Assembly: GCF_017874715.1 (NCBI RefSeq)
Contig: NZ_JAGGLR010000049.1
Coordinates: 1 to 34,466 of the forward strand
Direction of reading: 5' to 3'
DNA: 34,466 nucleotides
DNA from: Streptomyces iranensis
GTDB taxonomy: Bacteria > Actinomycetota > Actinomycetes > Streptomycetales > Streptomycetaceae
The position numbers were made by a program, and so were the translations under genes. Numbering within the stretch: the first letter of the stretch is position 1; every line of letters starts with the position of its first letter. Positions 23,898 to 31,882 of the stretch are shown here, piece after piece. The notes under the pieces are model-generated. The model was not told the DNA's origin and did not search any database. It saw nothing but the letters and a program-made list of their open reading frames with translations.

Positions 23898-24190
23898 GTG
23901 GTCAGAACGGTCACGCGCCCGGATGTGGTCGACCACAGGCAACGCTTCGGCACCCCCGACTGGTCGTCGCGTGGTTTTTGCAACACCTGTCCGCGTGACA
24001 GCATGCTCGATCGGCGACGAGATCATCGAGACCCCGATGGCATGGCCGGCGCCACACCGACATGCTGCCCGCGCTCGAAAAATGAGGGTTCGGGCCAATC
24101 CCGTGCGGCCTGCTGCACTACACGCCGTCGGCGGCTCATTTCACTGCGCGACGCTCGATATTCAGTGGCGCGGCACGCTCGAATCCTATT
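23898..24190 (+). pseudogene. Amidinotransferase-family relic (glycine/inosamine type)
   Basis: Three pieces in different frames match one family. TVTRPDVVDHRQRFGTPDWS with SRGFCNTCPRDSML is followed (after a one-base shift) by IGDEIIETPMAW. Then, after loss of most of the domain, LHAVGGSFHCATLDIQWRGT and LESYF carries the catalytic Cys motif GGxFHCxTLD. This order is that of L-arginine:glycine/inosamine amidinotransferases, which move an amidino group from arginine to an amine. The relic lacks the middle of the enzyme and any start codon. The remaining part of 23804-24283 holds nothing else I can name. Confidence 0.7.
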
Positions 24191-24283
24191 TCCGACGACG
24201 CCTTCATCGTCTACCAGCAGAATGCTCAGTGCGACCGCGCCCGACCGCCCAGGAAGGGGCCGCTCCGGCCGCACGGGGGTTCA

Positions 24284-24979
24284 CTACCAGGCGATCCCAC
24301 CGGTTCGGTCGACGAAGCGTCCGGAGCCGGCGCCGGGCCCTTCGGTGGCGAGGCCGACGATCGCGTCCGTCCCCTCGGTGACGGTTTGGGGGCCACTGTG
24401 GCCGTTGAGGTCTGTCGCCGTGTAGCCAGGATCGGCGGCGTTGATGCGGATATCTGTCAGCGCTTTCGCATATTGGGTGGTCAGCATCGTGAGTGCCGCC
24501 TTCGATGCGCAGTAGAGCGGCGCGATGGCAGATGACTCGAACCGCGAGGGGTCGTGGGTGATGGCCAGTGAGCCCATTCCGCTGCTGACATTGACGATGA
24601 CCGGGTCTGGTGATCGGCGTAGCAGCGGTAGGAACGCAGTGGTCGTTCGGACCACACCGGCGAGGTTGACGTCGAAGACACCGAGGGCGTCGGCACCGGT
24701 CAGGGCGCTGGGATCACCGGCGGGGCCGTGGATGCCGGCGTTATTGATCAGCACGTCGATCGAGCCCTCGTGCGCGGCGACATCCGCGGCCGCGGCGGTG
24801 ACGGACGCGTCGTCGGTCACGTCAATGGGGACGAAGCGTGCTCCGAGCGCGGCGGCGGCCTCCGTGCCCTGTTCGGGGTCGCGGGCTCCAACCAGCACGG
24901 TGTGACCCCGTTCGATGAGGCGGCGGGCGGTCTCGCGACCAAGCCCCTTGTTGGCTCCGGTGATGAAGGTGATCGTCAT
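24284..24979 (-). CDS. SDR-family NAD(P)-dependent oxidoreductase
   Basis: The ATG at 24979 gives a 231-residue short-chain dehydrogenase: TGANKGLG at residues 7-14, an Arg in GARDPEQG suggesting NADP preference, NNAG, the SSGMGS serine and Y-x3-K in YCASKAALT. It ends in FVDRTGGIAW. It resembles carbonyl reductase-type SDRs, which reduce small ketones or quinones in the cytosol. It is divergent from an XRE regulator across 114 bp, the same layout as the alcohol dehydrogenase/XRE pair at 15453-17602. No strong ribosome site was seen. Confidence 0.92.
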   Translation of the reverse strand: MTITFITGANKGLGRETARRLIERGHTVLVGARDPEQGTEAAAALGARFVPIDVTDDASVTAAAADVAAHEGSIDVLINNAGIHGPAGDPSALTGADALGVFDVNLAGVVRTTTAFLPLLRRSPDPVIVNVSSGMGSLAITHDPSRFESSAIAPLYCASKAALTMLTTQYAKALTDIRINAADPGYTATDLNGHSGPQTVTEGTDAIVGLATEGPGAGSGRFVDRTGGIAW

Positions 24980-25093
24980 GCGTTCATGGTTCGTCCACCC
25001 GTGGCACCCCGCCAGGGACGCCTCAACGGTAGGAGCAGCAGTACCACCCTCGACGTCACCATCGATGACCGAGGTGCAGGAAGATGGGGCAAT

Positions 25094-25975
25094 ATGACGA
25101 CGACATCCGGAGCCGGGCTAGGGGCGATGATCCGCACGTGGCGGAATCGGCTGCCCCCGTCGGCCGCGGCGCTGCCGGTAGGCCGGGCACGCCGCGCTGT
25201 CGGCCTGCGCCGAGAGGAGCTCGCCGAACTGGCCGGCGTGTCGGTCGACTATGTCGTGCGCCTGGAGCAGGGGCGGGCCACGACGCCCTCGGCGCCAGTG
25301 GTGGCGTCCTTGGCCCGCGCCCTGCAGCTGTCCACCGCCGAGCGGGATCATCTGTACCGGCTAGCCCACCTTGTCCCGCCGGCGGACGGCGCGATCTCCG
25401 ACCACATCCCACCCGGCGTTCACCGGGTGCTCACCCGGCTCGGGGACGTCGCGGTTGCCGTGTTCGCGGCGGACTGGCGGCTGATCTGGTGGAATCGCAG
25501 TTGGGCTGGACTGCTGGGCGTTGACACATCAATGCCACCGCAGCTGCGCAATTTCGCCCGCGAGAGGTTCCCGGTAGGCGCAGGTCCGGTGAGCCTCGGG
25601 CTATGGCCTGTGACCGAACGGGACAGGGACGCCACCGACGCCGCCGTCGTGTCCGACCTGCGCCGCGCCACCGGCCGCTTCCCTCACGACACGCGCCTGG
25701 CAGAGCTGATCCGCGTATTGAGCGTGGGCAACCGACGATTCGCCGAACTGTGGGCGATCGGTACGGTGGCCGCTCACCGTGAGGACCATAAAACGATTGA
25801 GCACCCCTCGGTGGGGCCGGTCACAGTGGACTGCGATGTGCTCACCGATGGTGATTCCGAGTTCAAGATTGTGATCATGACTGCCGTGCCCGGCAGCGCG
25901 GACGAGACCAAGCTGCGGCTCGCCGCGATCGCTGGTTCGCCGGACACCACGAAAAGCTCGCATACGCTCCGGTAA
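25094..25975 (+). CDS. XRE-family regulator with MmyB-like ligand domain
   Basis: ATG 25094 is chosen; upstream in-frame starts read through the SDR promoter. The 293-residue protein has an XRE helix-turn-helix at about 25-90 (AVGLRREELAELAGVSVDYV, then RLEQGRATTPSAPVVASLAR) and an MmyB-like ligand domain (VAVFAADWRLIWWNRSWAGL ... LRNFARERFPVGAG). It probably represses the divergent SDR in response to a lipophilic ligand. It is related in plan to the regulator at 16715. Confidence 0.92.
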   Translation: MTTTSGAGLGAMIRTWRNRLPPSAAALPVGRARRAVGLRREELAELAGVSVDYVVRLEQGRATTPSAPVVASLARALQLSTAERDHLYRLAHLVPPADGAISDHIPPGVHRVLTRLGDVAVAVFAADWRLIWWNRSWAGLLGVDTSMPPQLRNFARERFPVGAGPVSLGLWPVTERDRDATDAAVVSDLRRATGRFPHDTRLAELIRVLSVGNRRFAELWAIGTVAAHREDHKTIEHPSVGPVTVDCDVLTDGDSEFKIVIMTAVPGSADETKLRLAAIAGSPDTTKSSHTLR

Positions 25976-26170
25976 GAGGGGTTACCACCGCGACGGGAGG
26001 CCGGTGCCGGATCCCGGAGAGCCCCCCGGCTCCCACCGTAAGCCCCCCGGTTGCCGGAACTCACGGACGTCGCCTTCCGCGAAACCGTGTTCCGGCTCTG
26101 AGCGACAAGTAATGCCAGCGCCCACATACAGTGCCCCTTCGCTTCACACCGACAGCCATGGAGCGTCGTG

Positions 26171-26455
26171 CTAGGGGGCGCCCGCCCTCTGCCGCTGACG
26201 CTCTCCGTCGGTGTGTGCCTTGCCCATCAGCGAGCCTTCTTCCTGCTCGTAGTGGGACAGGGCGAGGCCGAGGCAGAAAAACGTGGGTGCCCACTCGCCG
26301 ACGAAGATCCCCCACCGGTCTGCCCGATCGAGACCCTTACCGGGCTCGGCGCGTAGGGACGTGGCCCAGGTGAAGATGGACAGGCCGATGGAGGCGATGC
26401 CGGCGGTGTAGGCGTGCTCCGAGCGCAGGCCGATGTCGTGCAGTTTCTTGATCAT
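26171..26455 (-). CDS. Small membrane protein, unknown function
   Basis: The ATG at 26455 follows GAAGGAG. The 94-residue product has two likely membrane segments (AGIASIGLSIFTWATSL and the later IFVGEWAPTFFCLGLALSHY region) and a polar C-terminal tail with QEEGSLMGKAHTDGERQRQR. It is a conserved-looking actinomycete type but I cannot name a function. The preceding stretch 25976-26170 shows nothing recognisable. The gene is 78 nt after the GntR stop and in the same direction, so it may be cotranscribed with it. Confidence 0.75.
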   Translation of the reverse strand: MIKKLHDIGLRSEHAYTAGIASIGLSIFTWATSLRAEPGKGLDRADRWGIFVGEWAPTFFCLGLALSHYEQEEGSLMGKAHTDGERQRQRAGAP

Positions 26456-26532
26456 GGCGACGCTCCTTCGGGAGGTCCCCCCTCAGGTCCACCCTCGTAT
26501 GCCCATGCTTCGGCGGATGACGCAGGACGGGT

Positions 26533-27411
26533 TCAGGACGCGGGCCGCTTCTTCGCCGGAGCCTTCTTGGCGGGGGCCTTCTTCTTGGGCCGCATCTCCC
26601 GCCCCTCGCCGTCGTCGCCTTCCTCGCCGCGGGCCTGCTTCGCGGCCCGCACGCTGTCCCGGAGGGCGGACATGTGGTCGACAATCTTGCCCTTCGGCTC
26701 GGCCGGCGCCTCCTGGTCGCGAGCGGGGGAGATGCTGTCAGGTCGTGCCCAGTCGGAGCGGACATGCAGCAGGTGGTGGCGGATCAGATTCTCCAGGCCG
26801 TTGGTGTCGTTGCGGGCGATGGCTTCGAGCATGTGATGGTGCTCGTGGGCGGAGTTGTCGAGCACCCCCCGTTCCGCAAGTGCTTCGAGACCGTACAGCC
26901 GGGTCTGGTCCCGCATCGCGGCGACAGTGGCCACCAGGCGCCGGTTGCCACACAGTTGGAGCAGGCCGAGGTGGAAGCGTCGGTCCGCTTCGAGGAAGCC
27001 GACGACATCACCTTCTCGAGCCGCCTTCTCGATCTCGTCTGCGATGACCGTCAGGCGCGTGAGGTCCTCAGGCTGAGCGTTCGCCGCCGCTTGCAGTGTG
27101 CCGGGCACCTCCAAGAGCAGCCGCATGGTGTAGACCTCGTCGAGGTCGTGCTCGCTCATGAGGATCACTCGGTAGCCGCGGTTGCGGACGGGCTCCATAA
27201 GGCCCTCGTTCACCAGTGTCAGCATGGCTTCCCGGACCGGACTGCTGGAGACACCCAGCCTGGTCGCCAGGGCTGCGGCCGAATAGATGTCTCCCGGTCG
27301 GATCTCCCCGGACACCAACGACTGCCGGACCAGGGCAAGGACCTGTTCGCGCAGGTTCGTGCGCTGAAGCGGACCGGCCGGCGCGTCGGGTGCCATCGGT
27401 TCTCCGTTCAT
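26533..27411 (-). CDS. GntR-family regulator (FadR/FCD type) with lysine-rich tail
   Basis: ATG 27411 is used; ATG 27396 with GGAG upstream is an alternative. Residues about 20-90 form the GntR winged helix (LREQVLALVRQSLVSGEIRP, then YSAAALATRLGVSSSPVREA), followed by an FCD ligand domain with conserved polar residues (EADRRFHLGLLQLCGN, NSAHEHHHMLEAIARND). The FCD domain often binds a metal and small carboxylates. Unusually, the protein continues for about 60 residues, ending KKKAPAKKAPAKK, a histone-H1-like basic tail. It is divergent from the molybdenum enzyme operon over palindromic DNA and so is its probable regulator. Confidence 0.9.
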   Translation of the reverse strand: MNGEPMAPDAPAGPLQRTNLREQVLALVRQSLVSGEIRPGDIYSAAALATRLGVSSSPVREAMLTLVNEGLMEPVRNRGYRVILMSEHDLDEVYTMRLLLEVPGTLQAAANAQPEDLTRLTVIADEIEKAAREGDVVGFLEADRRFHLGLLQLCGNRRLVATVAAMRDQTRLYGLEALAERGVLDNSAHEHHHMLEAIARNDTNGLENLIRHHLLHVRSDWARPDSISPARDQEAPAEPKGKIVDHMSALRDSVRAAKQARGEEGDDGEGREMRPKKKAPAKKAPAKKRPAS

Positions 27412-27459
27412 CTCTTGATCTCTCTTGACTTGGCTCCCACTTGGATGCATCTTAACGTC

Positions 27460-27491
27460 TTACCGGCAACCGGTGGCCGGTAACCGGTTAC
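27460..27491. promoter_or_regulatory. Palindromic operator region of the GntR / molybdoenzyme divergent promoters
   Basis: A 24-bp dyad (27460-27483; 11 of 12 pairs, outer TTACCGG and CCGGTAA) overlaps a perfect 12-bp palindrome GTAACCGGTTAC (27480-27491). It ends 12 nt before the ATG of the molybdoenzyme gene and overlaps its RBS region, so binding would block transcription or translation. Confidence 0.75.
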
Positions 27492-27503
27492 TCAGGAGTA
27501 ATT

Positions 27504-30500
27504 ATGGCTGAGAAGCACGGGTACTGCACTCTGTGCCGCTCTCGATGTGGTGCCGTCTACACCATTGAGGCAGGCGCTCTGCGGGGAGTGCGGCCCGACC
27601 CCGAGCATCCGACGGGTTCGGCGATGTGCCCGAAAGGACGGGCGGCACCAGAGATCGTGTACAGCCCGGACCGCCTGACCCAGCCGCTTCGGCGGACCAC
27701 TCCTAAATCCGATCCGGACCCCGCGTGGGAGCCCATCGGCTGGGAGGAAGCACTGAGTGAGACCGCCGAAAAACTGGGGCGGATCAAGGCTCGGGATGGC
27801 GCGGAAGCTGTGGCCTTCGCCCTGACTTCGCCCAGCGCTACCCCACTGTCGGACTCCATCGACTGGATCGAGCGTTTCATCCGCCTCTTCGGCAGCCCCA
27901 ACACCTGTTACTCCACTGAAGTCTGCAACTGGCACAAGGACTGGGCCCACGCCTTCACGTTCGGAAGTTCGCTGCCGACCGCGGACTTTGCCGCAACCGA
28001 CCTCGCCGTGCTCTGGGGTCACAACCCCGCCAAGACGTGGCTGGCTCAGTCGGCGGCCCTCGCGCAAGCCCGAGCCGACGGAGCCCGCCTGGCGGTCATC
28101 GACCCCCGCCGCTCGACCAGCGCACTGGAAGCGGACCACTGGCTGCGGGTCCGCCCTGGTACGGACGCGGCCCTCGCCCTGGGCGTCGCCCGGCTCGTGC
28201 TGGAACGTCACGGCTACGATGACGGATTCGTTCGGGCCTGGACAAATGCTCCCCTGCTCGTTCGCCGCGACACAGGACACTTTCTGCGCGCCCAAGAGGT
28301 TGATCCGGACCTCGACGGTTACGTCGTCTGGGACACCGTTGACGACACCTGGCGGCCGTACGACACTCTCCGTGCCGCGCAGAACCCCGGCCGCTTCGCC
28401 CTGCACGGCACCCATCGAGTGCGCACACGCACCGGCACGGTCGACTGCGAGCCCGCCTTCGAGCGGTACCGCGACGCCTGCCGGCCATGGAATGTGGAGG
28501 AAACCGCCCGCACCACCGGTATCGAACCAGCAGAGCTGACCGCCTTCGCCGACGCACTCATCCGGGCACGGTCCGTGTCCTACCACGCGTGGACCGGCGT
28601 CGGGCAACACGCCAATGCCACCCAGACCGAGCGAGCCATCGCCACGCTGTACGCGCTGACCGGAAGCTACGACTCGCCCGGAGGCAACGTCATATGGCCG
28701 CGGCACGCCCTGAATCCGGCCACCGACCTGACCCAGCTCCCGCACGATCAGCGGGCCAAGACCCTCGGCATGGCGGAACACCCGCTCGGCCCTCCTGCCC
28801 AGGGCTGGATCACCGGCCGGGATCTGTGCCGCGCGATCCTGTCGCAGGACCCCTACCCAGTACGAGCCTTGGTCGGATTCGGCAGCAACCTGGTGCTCTC
28901 ACAACCGGATCCGCGACGCACGGCCGCCGCTCTTCGCAACCTCGACTTCTACGTACACCTCGACCTATTCCCCAACCCCACCTCCCAGTTCGCCGACATC
29001 GTGCTTCCGGTCAACAGCCCCTGGGAACACGAGGCGATCAAGGCGGGGTTCGAGATCAGCCGGCAGGCTCAGGAACACATCCAGCTCCGGCCGCGCATGG
29101 TGGAGCCGGTGGGCCAGTCCCGCTCCGACGCCGAAGTCGTCTTCGACCTCGCACAGCGTCTGGGTATGGGCGCCGACTTTTTCAACGGCGACGTCACGGA
29201 CGGCTGGAATCATCAACTGGAGCCCCTGGGGTTGACCGTCGACGAGCTCCGCCGCCATCCTCGCGGCCTCCGAGTCCCCCTCGAAACGGTCTATCGCAAG
29301 TACGCCCAGAGCGCGGAAGACGACCAGGTCACGGGGTTCGCCACCCCGACCCGACGAGTCGAGCTGTACTCGGAACGGCTCGCGCTGCACGGCTACTCCG
29401 CTGTCCCCATCCATTCCGCGCCCGGTACTGGACCCGACTCCCGCTACCCGTTCTTGCTGACATGCGCGAAGAACGGCTACTTCTGCCACAGCCAGCACCG
29501 CGGGTTGTCCTCTCTGCGTAAGCGCAGCCCGGAACCCACTGTCGACATCAGCGGGGCACTGGCGCAGCGGCGCGACATCAGCGATGGCCAGTGGGTGGCG
29601 CTGTCCACGCGCATGGGGACGATCCGCATGCGCGCACGTATCGACCACGATCTGCACGATGACGTCGTATGCGCTGAATACGGCTGGTGGCAGCAGGCTC
29701 CGGACCTGGCACTACCGAGTTTCGATCCCTATGACGAGGCCGGCAGCAACTACAACCTCCTGATAGGCGACGACGTACGCGACCCGATCAGTGGATCGGT
29801 GCCGATGAGGTCCAGCAGTTGCGACGTCCAGCCCATCGCGACGTCTCATTGGGAAGGAACCAAGGAGTTCGTCATCGTCTCCGCCGTACCGGAAGGAGCC
29901 GATGTCCTGGCCTTGAGCATGGAACCTGCCGACGGTTCGGAGCTGCCCGATTTCAGGCCGGGCCAGCACATCACCCTCGGCTTCTCCACCACCGACCCGG
30001 TAGGCGCGGAACGACCGGCACGCTGCTACTCCCTGACCGGCCCCGCGCAGGACAAGGACCGCACGTCGTACAGCATCGCCGTACGCCGCGTTCCGGACGG
30101 GCAGGTCTCCGGCCAGGTGCACGCAACCGCGCGTGAGGGCAAACGCGTGCGGCTGACGGCCCCGGCAGGACTCTTCGCCATCCCGCCCGACATCAGCCGG
30201 CCAGTCGTGCTCCTCGCCTCCGGAATCGGGATCACGCCGTTCATCGGCTACCTCGAGACACTGGCCCGCAGCGGCGGCAGCGTCCCCGAGGTCGTACTGC
30301 ACTACGGCAGCCGGAATTCCACCTCACACCCGTTCCGGAACCGCATGAGCGAACTACGGGACGTCATCCCCCGGCTACGCGTCCACACCCACTACAGCCG
30401 ACCGGAACCCCACGACATCCTCGGCCGCGATTGCGACCACTTCGGACGCATCAGCGCCGCCGACATCGATGCCCGGCTCATCGAACGCCGCGCCCGGTTC

Positions 30501-30887
30501 TACCTCTGCGGACCGGAGGCCATGCTCTCCGACATCACCGCCGGCCTTGTCCACCGAGGCGTGCCGCGCTTCGACATCTTCGCGGAAAAGTTCCACGCCG
30601 CCCCCCAGCGCGTCGACCTCCCCGACAGCGCACAGGCCACCGTCCGCTTCACCCGCGCCAACCGCCAGGTCACCTGGCGCAAAGAAGACGGCACTCTGCT
30701 GCAACTGGCAGAGAGGGAAGGGATCCGCCTGCCCAGCGGCTGCCGCTTGGGCCAGTGCGAAAGCTGCGCCATCACCGTCCTGGACGGGCACGTCGCGCAT
30801 CTGGTCACCCGCCCGGAGGACCTGGCCGACGACCAGTGCCTGACCTGCCAGGCCATGCCCATGACCGACGTCACTCTCGACGCTTGA
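27504..30887 (+). CDS. Molybdopterin oxidoreductase fused to FAD/NAD reductase and [2Fe-2S] ferredoxin
   Basis: The ATG at 27504 follows AGGAG. The 1127-residue protein begins with a [4Fe-4S] site C8-x2-C11-x3-C15-x26-C42, then a bis-MGD molybdenum catalytic domain to about 640. NTCYSTEVCNWHKDWAH (Cys135, Cys141) is in the place of the metal-ligand loop. A molybdopterin dinucleotide-binding domain follows to about 775. From about 785 comes a ferredoxin-NAD reductase module with FAD motif RCYSLTG and NAD-domain start GIGITPF. The end is a plant-type ferredoxin with C1080-x4-C1085-x2-C1088 and C1115 (LTCQA). This is a complete electron path from NAD(P)H to molybdenum in one chain. Substrate is unknown. 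Assimilatory nitrate reductase-like chemistry is possible, but neighbours point to carboxylate catabolism. There is no Tat signal, so it is cytosolic. Confidence 0.92.
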   Translation: MAEKHGYCTLCRSRCGAVYTIEAGALRGVRPDPEHPTGSAMCPKGRAAPEIVYSPDRLTQPLRRTTPKSDPDPAWEPIGWEEALSETAEKLGRIKARDGAEAVAFALTSPSATPLSDSIDWIERFIRLFGSPNTCYSTEVCNWHKDWAHAFTFGSSLPTADFAATDLAVLWGHNPAKTWLAQSAALAQARADGARLAVIDPRRSTSALEADHWLRVRPGTDAALALGVARLVLERHGYDDGFVRAWTNAPLLVRRDTGHFLRAQEVDPDLDGYVVWDTVDDTWRPYDTLRAAQNPGRFALHGTHRVRTRTGTVDCEPAFERYRDACRPWNVEETARTTGIEPAELTAFADALIRARSVSYHAWTGVGQHANATQTERAIATLYALTGSYDSPGGNVIWPRHALNPATDLTQLPHDQRAKTLGMAEHPLGPPAQGWITGRDLCRAILSQDPYPVRALVGFGSNLVLSQPDPRRTAAALRNLDFYVHLDLFPNPTSQFADIVLPVNSPWEHEAIKAGFEISRQAQEHIQLRPRMVEPVGQSRSDAEVVFDLAQRLGMGADFFNGDVTDGWNHQLEPLGLTVDELRRHPRGLRVPLETVYRKYAQSAEDDQVTGFATPTRRVELYSERLALHGYSAVPIHSAPGTGPDSRYPFLLTCAKNGYFCHSQHRGLSSLRKRSPEPTVDISGALAQRRDISDGQWVALSTRMGTIRMRARIDHDLHDDVVCAEYGWWQQAPDLALPSFDPYDEAGSNYNLLIGDDVRDPISGSVPMRSSSCDVQPIATSHWEGTKEFVIVSAVPEGADVLALSMEPADGSELPDFRPGQHITLGFSTTDPVGAERPARCYSLTGPAQDKDRTSYSIAVRRVPDGQVSGQVHATAREGKRVRLTAPAGLFAIPPDISRPVVLLASGIGITPFIGYLETLARSGGSVPEVVLHYGSRNSTSHPFRNRMSELRDVIPRLRVHTHYSRPEPHDILGRDCDHFGRISAADIDARLIERRARFYLCGPEAMLSDITAGLVHRGVPRFDIFAEKFHAAPQRVDLPDSAQATVRFTRANRQVTWRKEDGTLLQLAEREGIRLPSGCRLGQCESCAITVLDGHVAHLVTRPEDLADDQCLTCQAMPMTDVTLDA

Positions 30888-30916
30888 CCGCTTGACCGCC
30901 TGATCGAAAGACGACG

Positions 30917-31882
30917 ATGCTGAATATCGACGCCCAACAGACCATCAATGCGCTGCCGTTCCACGACCTCATCCCCGCGCTCCGGCAGGGCTTCGTTCAC
31001 GGCGCCAACACTCCTGCCCGCCACCACCACACCGTCGACGCCGACACCGACGCCAGCATCCTGCTCATGCCCGCCTGGTCCCATCGCGAGTTCCTGGGTG
31101 TCAAACTCGTCAACGTCTTCCCCGCCAACGCCCGCCACGGCAGGCCTGCCCTGTCCTCCGCATTCGTCCTGGCCAGCGCCGCCACCGGGGAGCACCTGGC
31201 CATCATCGACGGCAATGAACTGACCCGGCGCCGCACCGTGGCGACCTCCGCTCTGGCCGCCACCTACCTCGCACGACCCGAGAGCACCACCCACCTGGTG
31301 GTCGGAACAGGGCATGTGGGCAGCCTCGTCGCCGAGGCCTATCGCAGTGTCTTCGACATCCGGACAGTGCTCGTCCACAACCGGTCCGTCAGTCACGCCC
31401 GTCGACTGGCCGACACCCTGAAGCAACAAGGGCTTGATGCCCGTGCCGTCACCGACCTGGCCGCTGCGGCAGCCGAAGCCGACATCATCAGCTGTGCCAC
31501 CCTCGCCACTGAGCCCGTCATCAAGGGCGACTGGCTGCGACCCGGTACCCACCTCGATCTCATCGGCAGCTTCCGCCCCACCATGCGAGAGGCTGACGAC
31601 CACTGCATACGCCGCGGCACCCTCTTCATCGACACACCACAGGCCCTGCGCGAATCCGGTGATCTGACTCAGCCCATCGACGCCGGCCTCCTCACCCCGG
31701 ACGACATCGCCGGCGCCCTGCCCGACCTGTGCGCCGGCACCATCCCCGGCCGCCGCACCCAGGAAGAGATCACCGTCTTCAAAGCGGTTGGCAGCGCACT
31801 CGCCGACCTCACCGCCGCCTCGGTGGTCTACCGCTCACACGGCCCGTCCCCCCGGGCCCGCACCTGCCAGGAGCCATCATGA
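30917..31882 (+). CDS. Ornithine cyclodeaminase / mu-crystallin family enzyme
   Basis: The ATG at 30917 has GAAAG upstream and lies 29 nt after the molybdoenzyme stop. The 321-residue protein has the family's central Rossmann domain (VVGTGHVGSLVAEAYRSVFD), a later LRPGTHLDLIGSFRPTMREA block, and an N-terminal substrate region with GVKLVNVFPANARHG including the conserved Lys. Members act on amino acid/imino acid carbons: ornithine cyclodeaminase, alanine dehydrogenase or ketimine reductase. The gene overlaps the next by four bases (ATGA), so the three genes form an operon. It probably processes an imino or amino carboxylate made or used by the molybdoenzyme. Confidence 0.92.
   Translation: MLNIDAQQTINALPFHDLIPALRQGFVHGANTPARHHHTVDADTDASILLMPAWSHREFLGVKLVNVFPANARHGRPALSSAFVLASAATGEHLAIIDGNELTRRRTVATSALAATYLARPESTTHLVVGTGHVGSLVAEAYRSVFDIRTVLVHNRSVSHARRLADTLKQQGLDARAVTDLAAAAAEADIISCATLATEPVIKGDWLRPGTHLDLIGSFRPTMREADDHCIRRGTLFIDTPQALRESGDLTQPIDAGLLTPDDIAGALPDLCAGTIPGRRTQEEITVFKAVGSALADLTAASVVYRSHGPSPRARTCQEPS

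Noticed and set aside
27906..27930. Selenocysteine as the molybdenum ligand
   Set aside because: The positions are ordinary TGC/TGT cysteine codons; no in-frame TGA is present.
27492..28781. Minus-strand frame of 429 codons
   Set aside because: Opposite the molybdoenzyme N-terminus, whose motifs are unmistakable.
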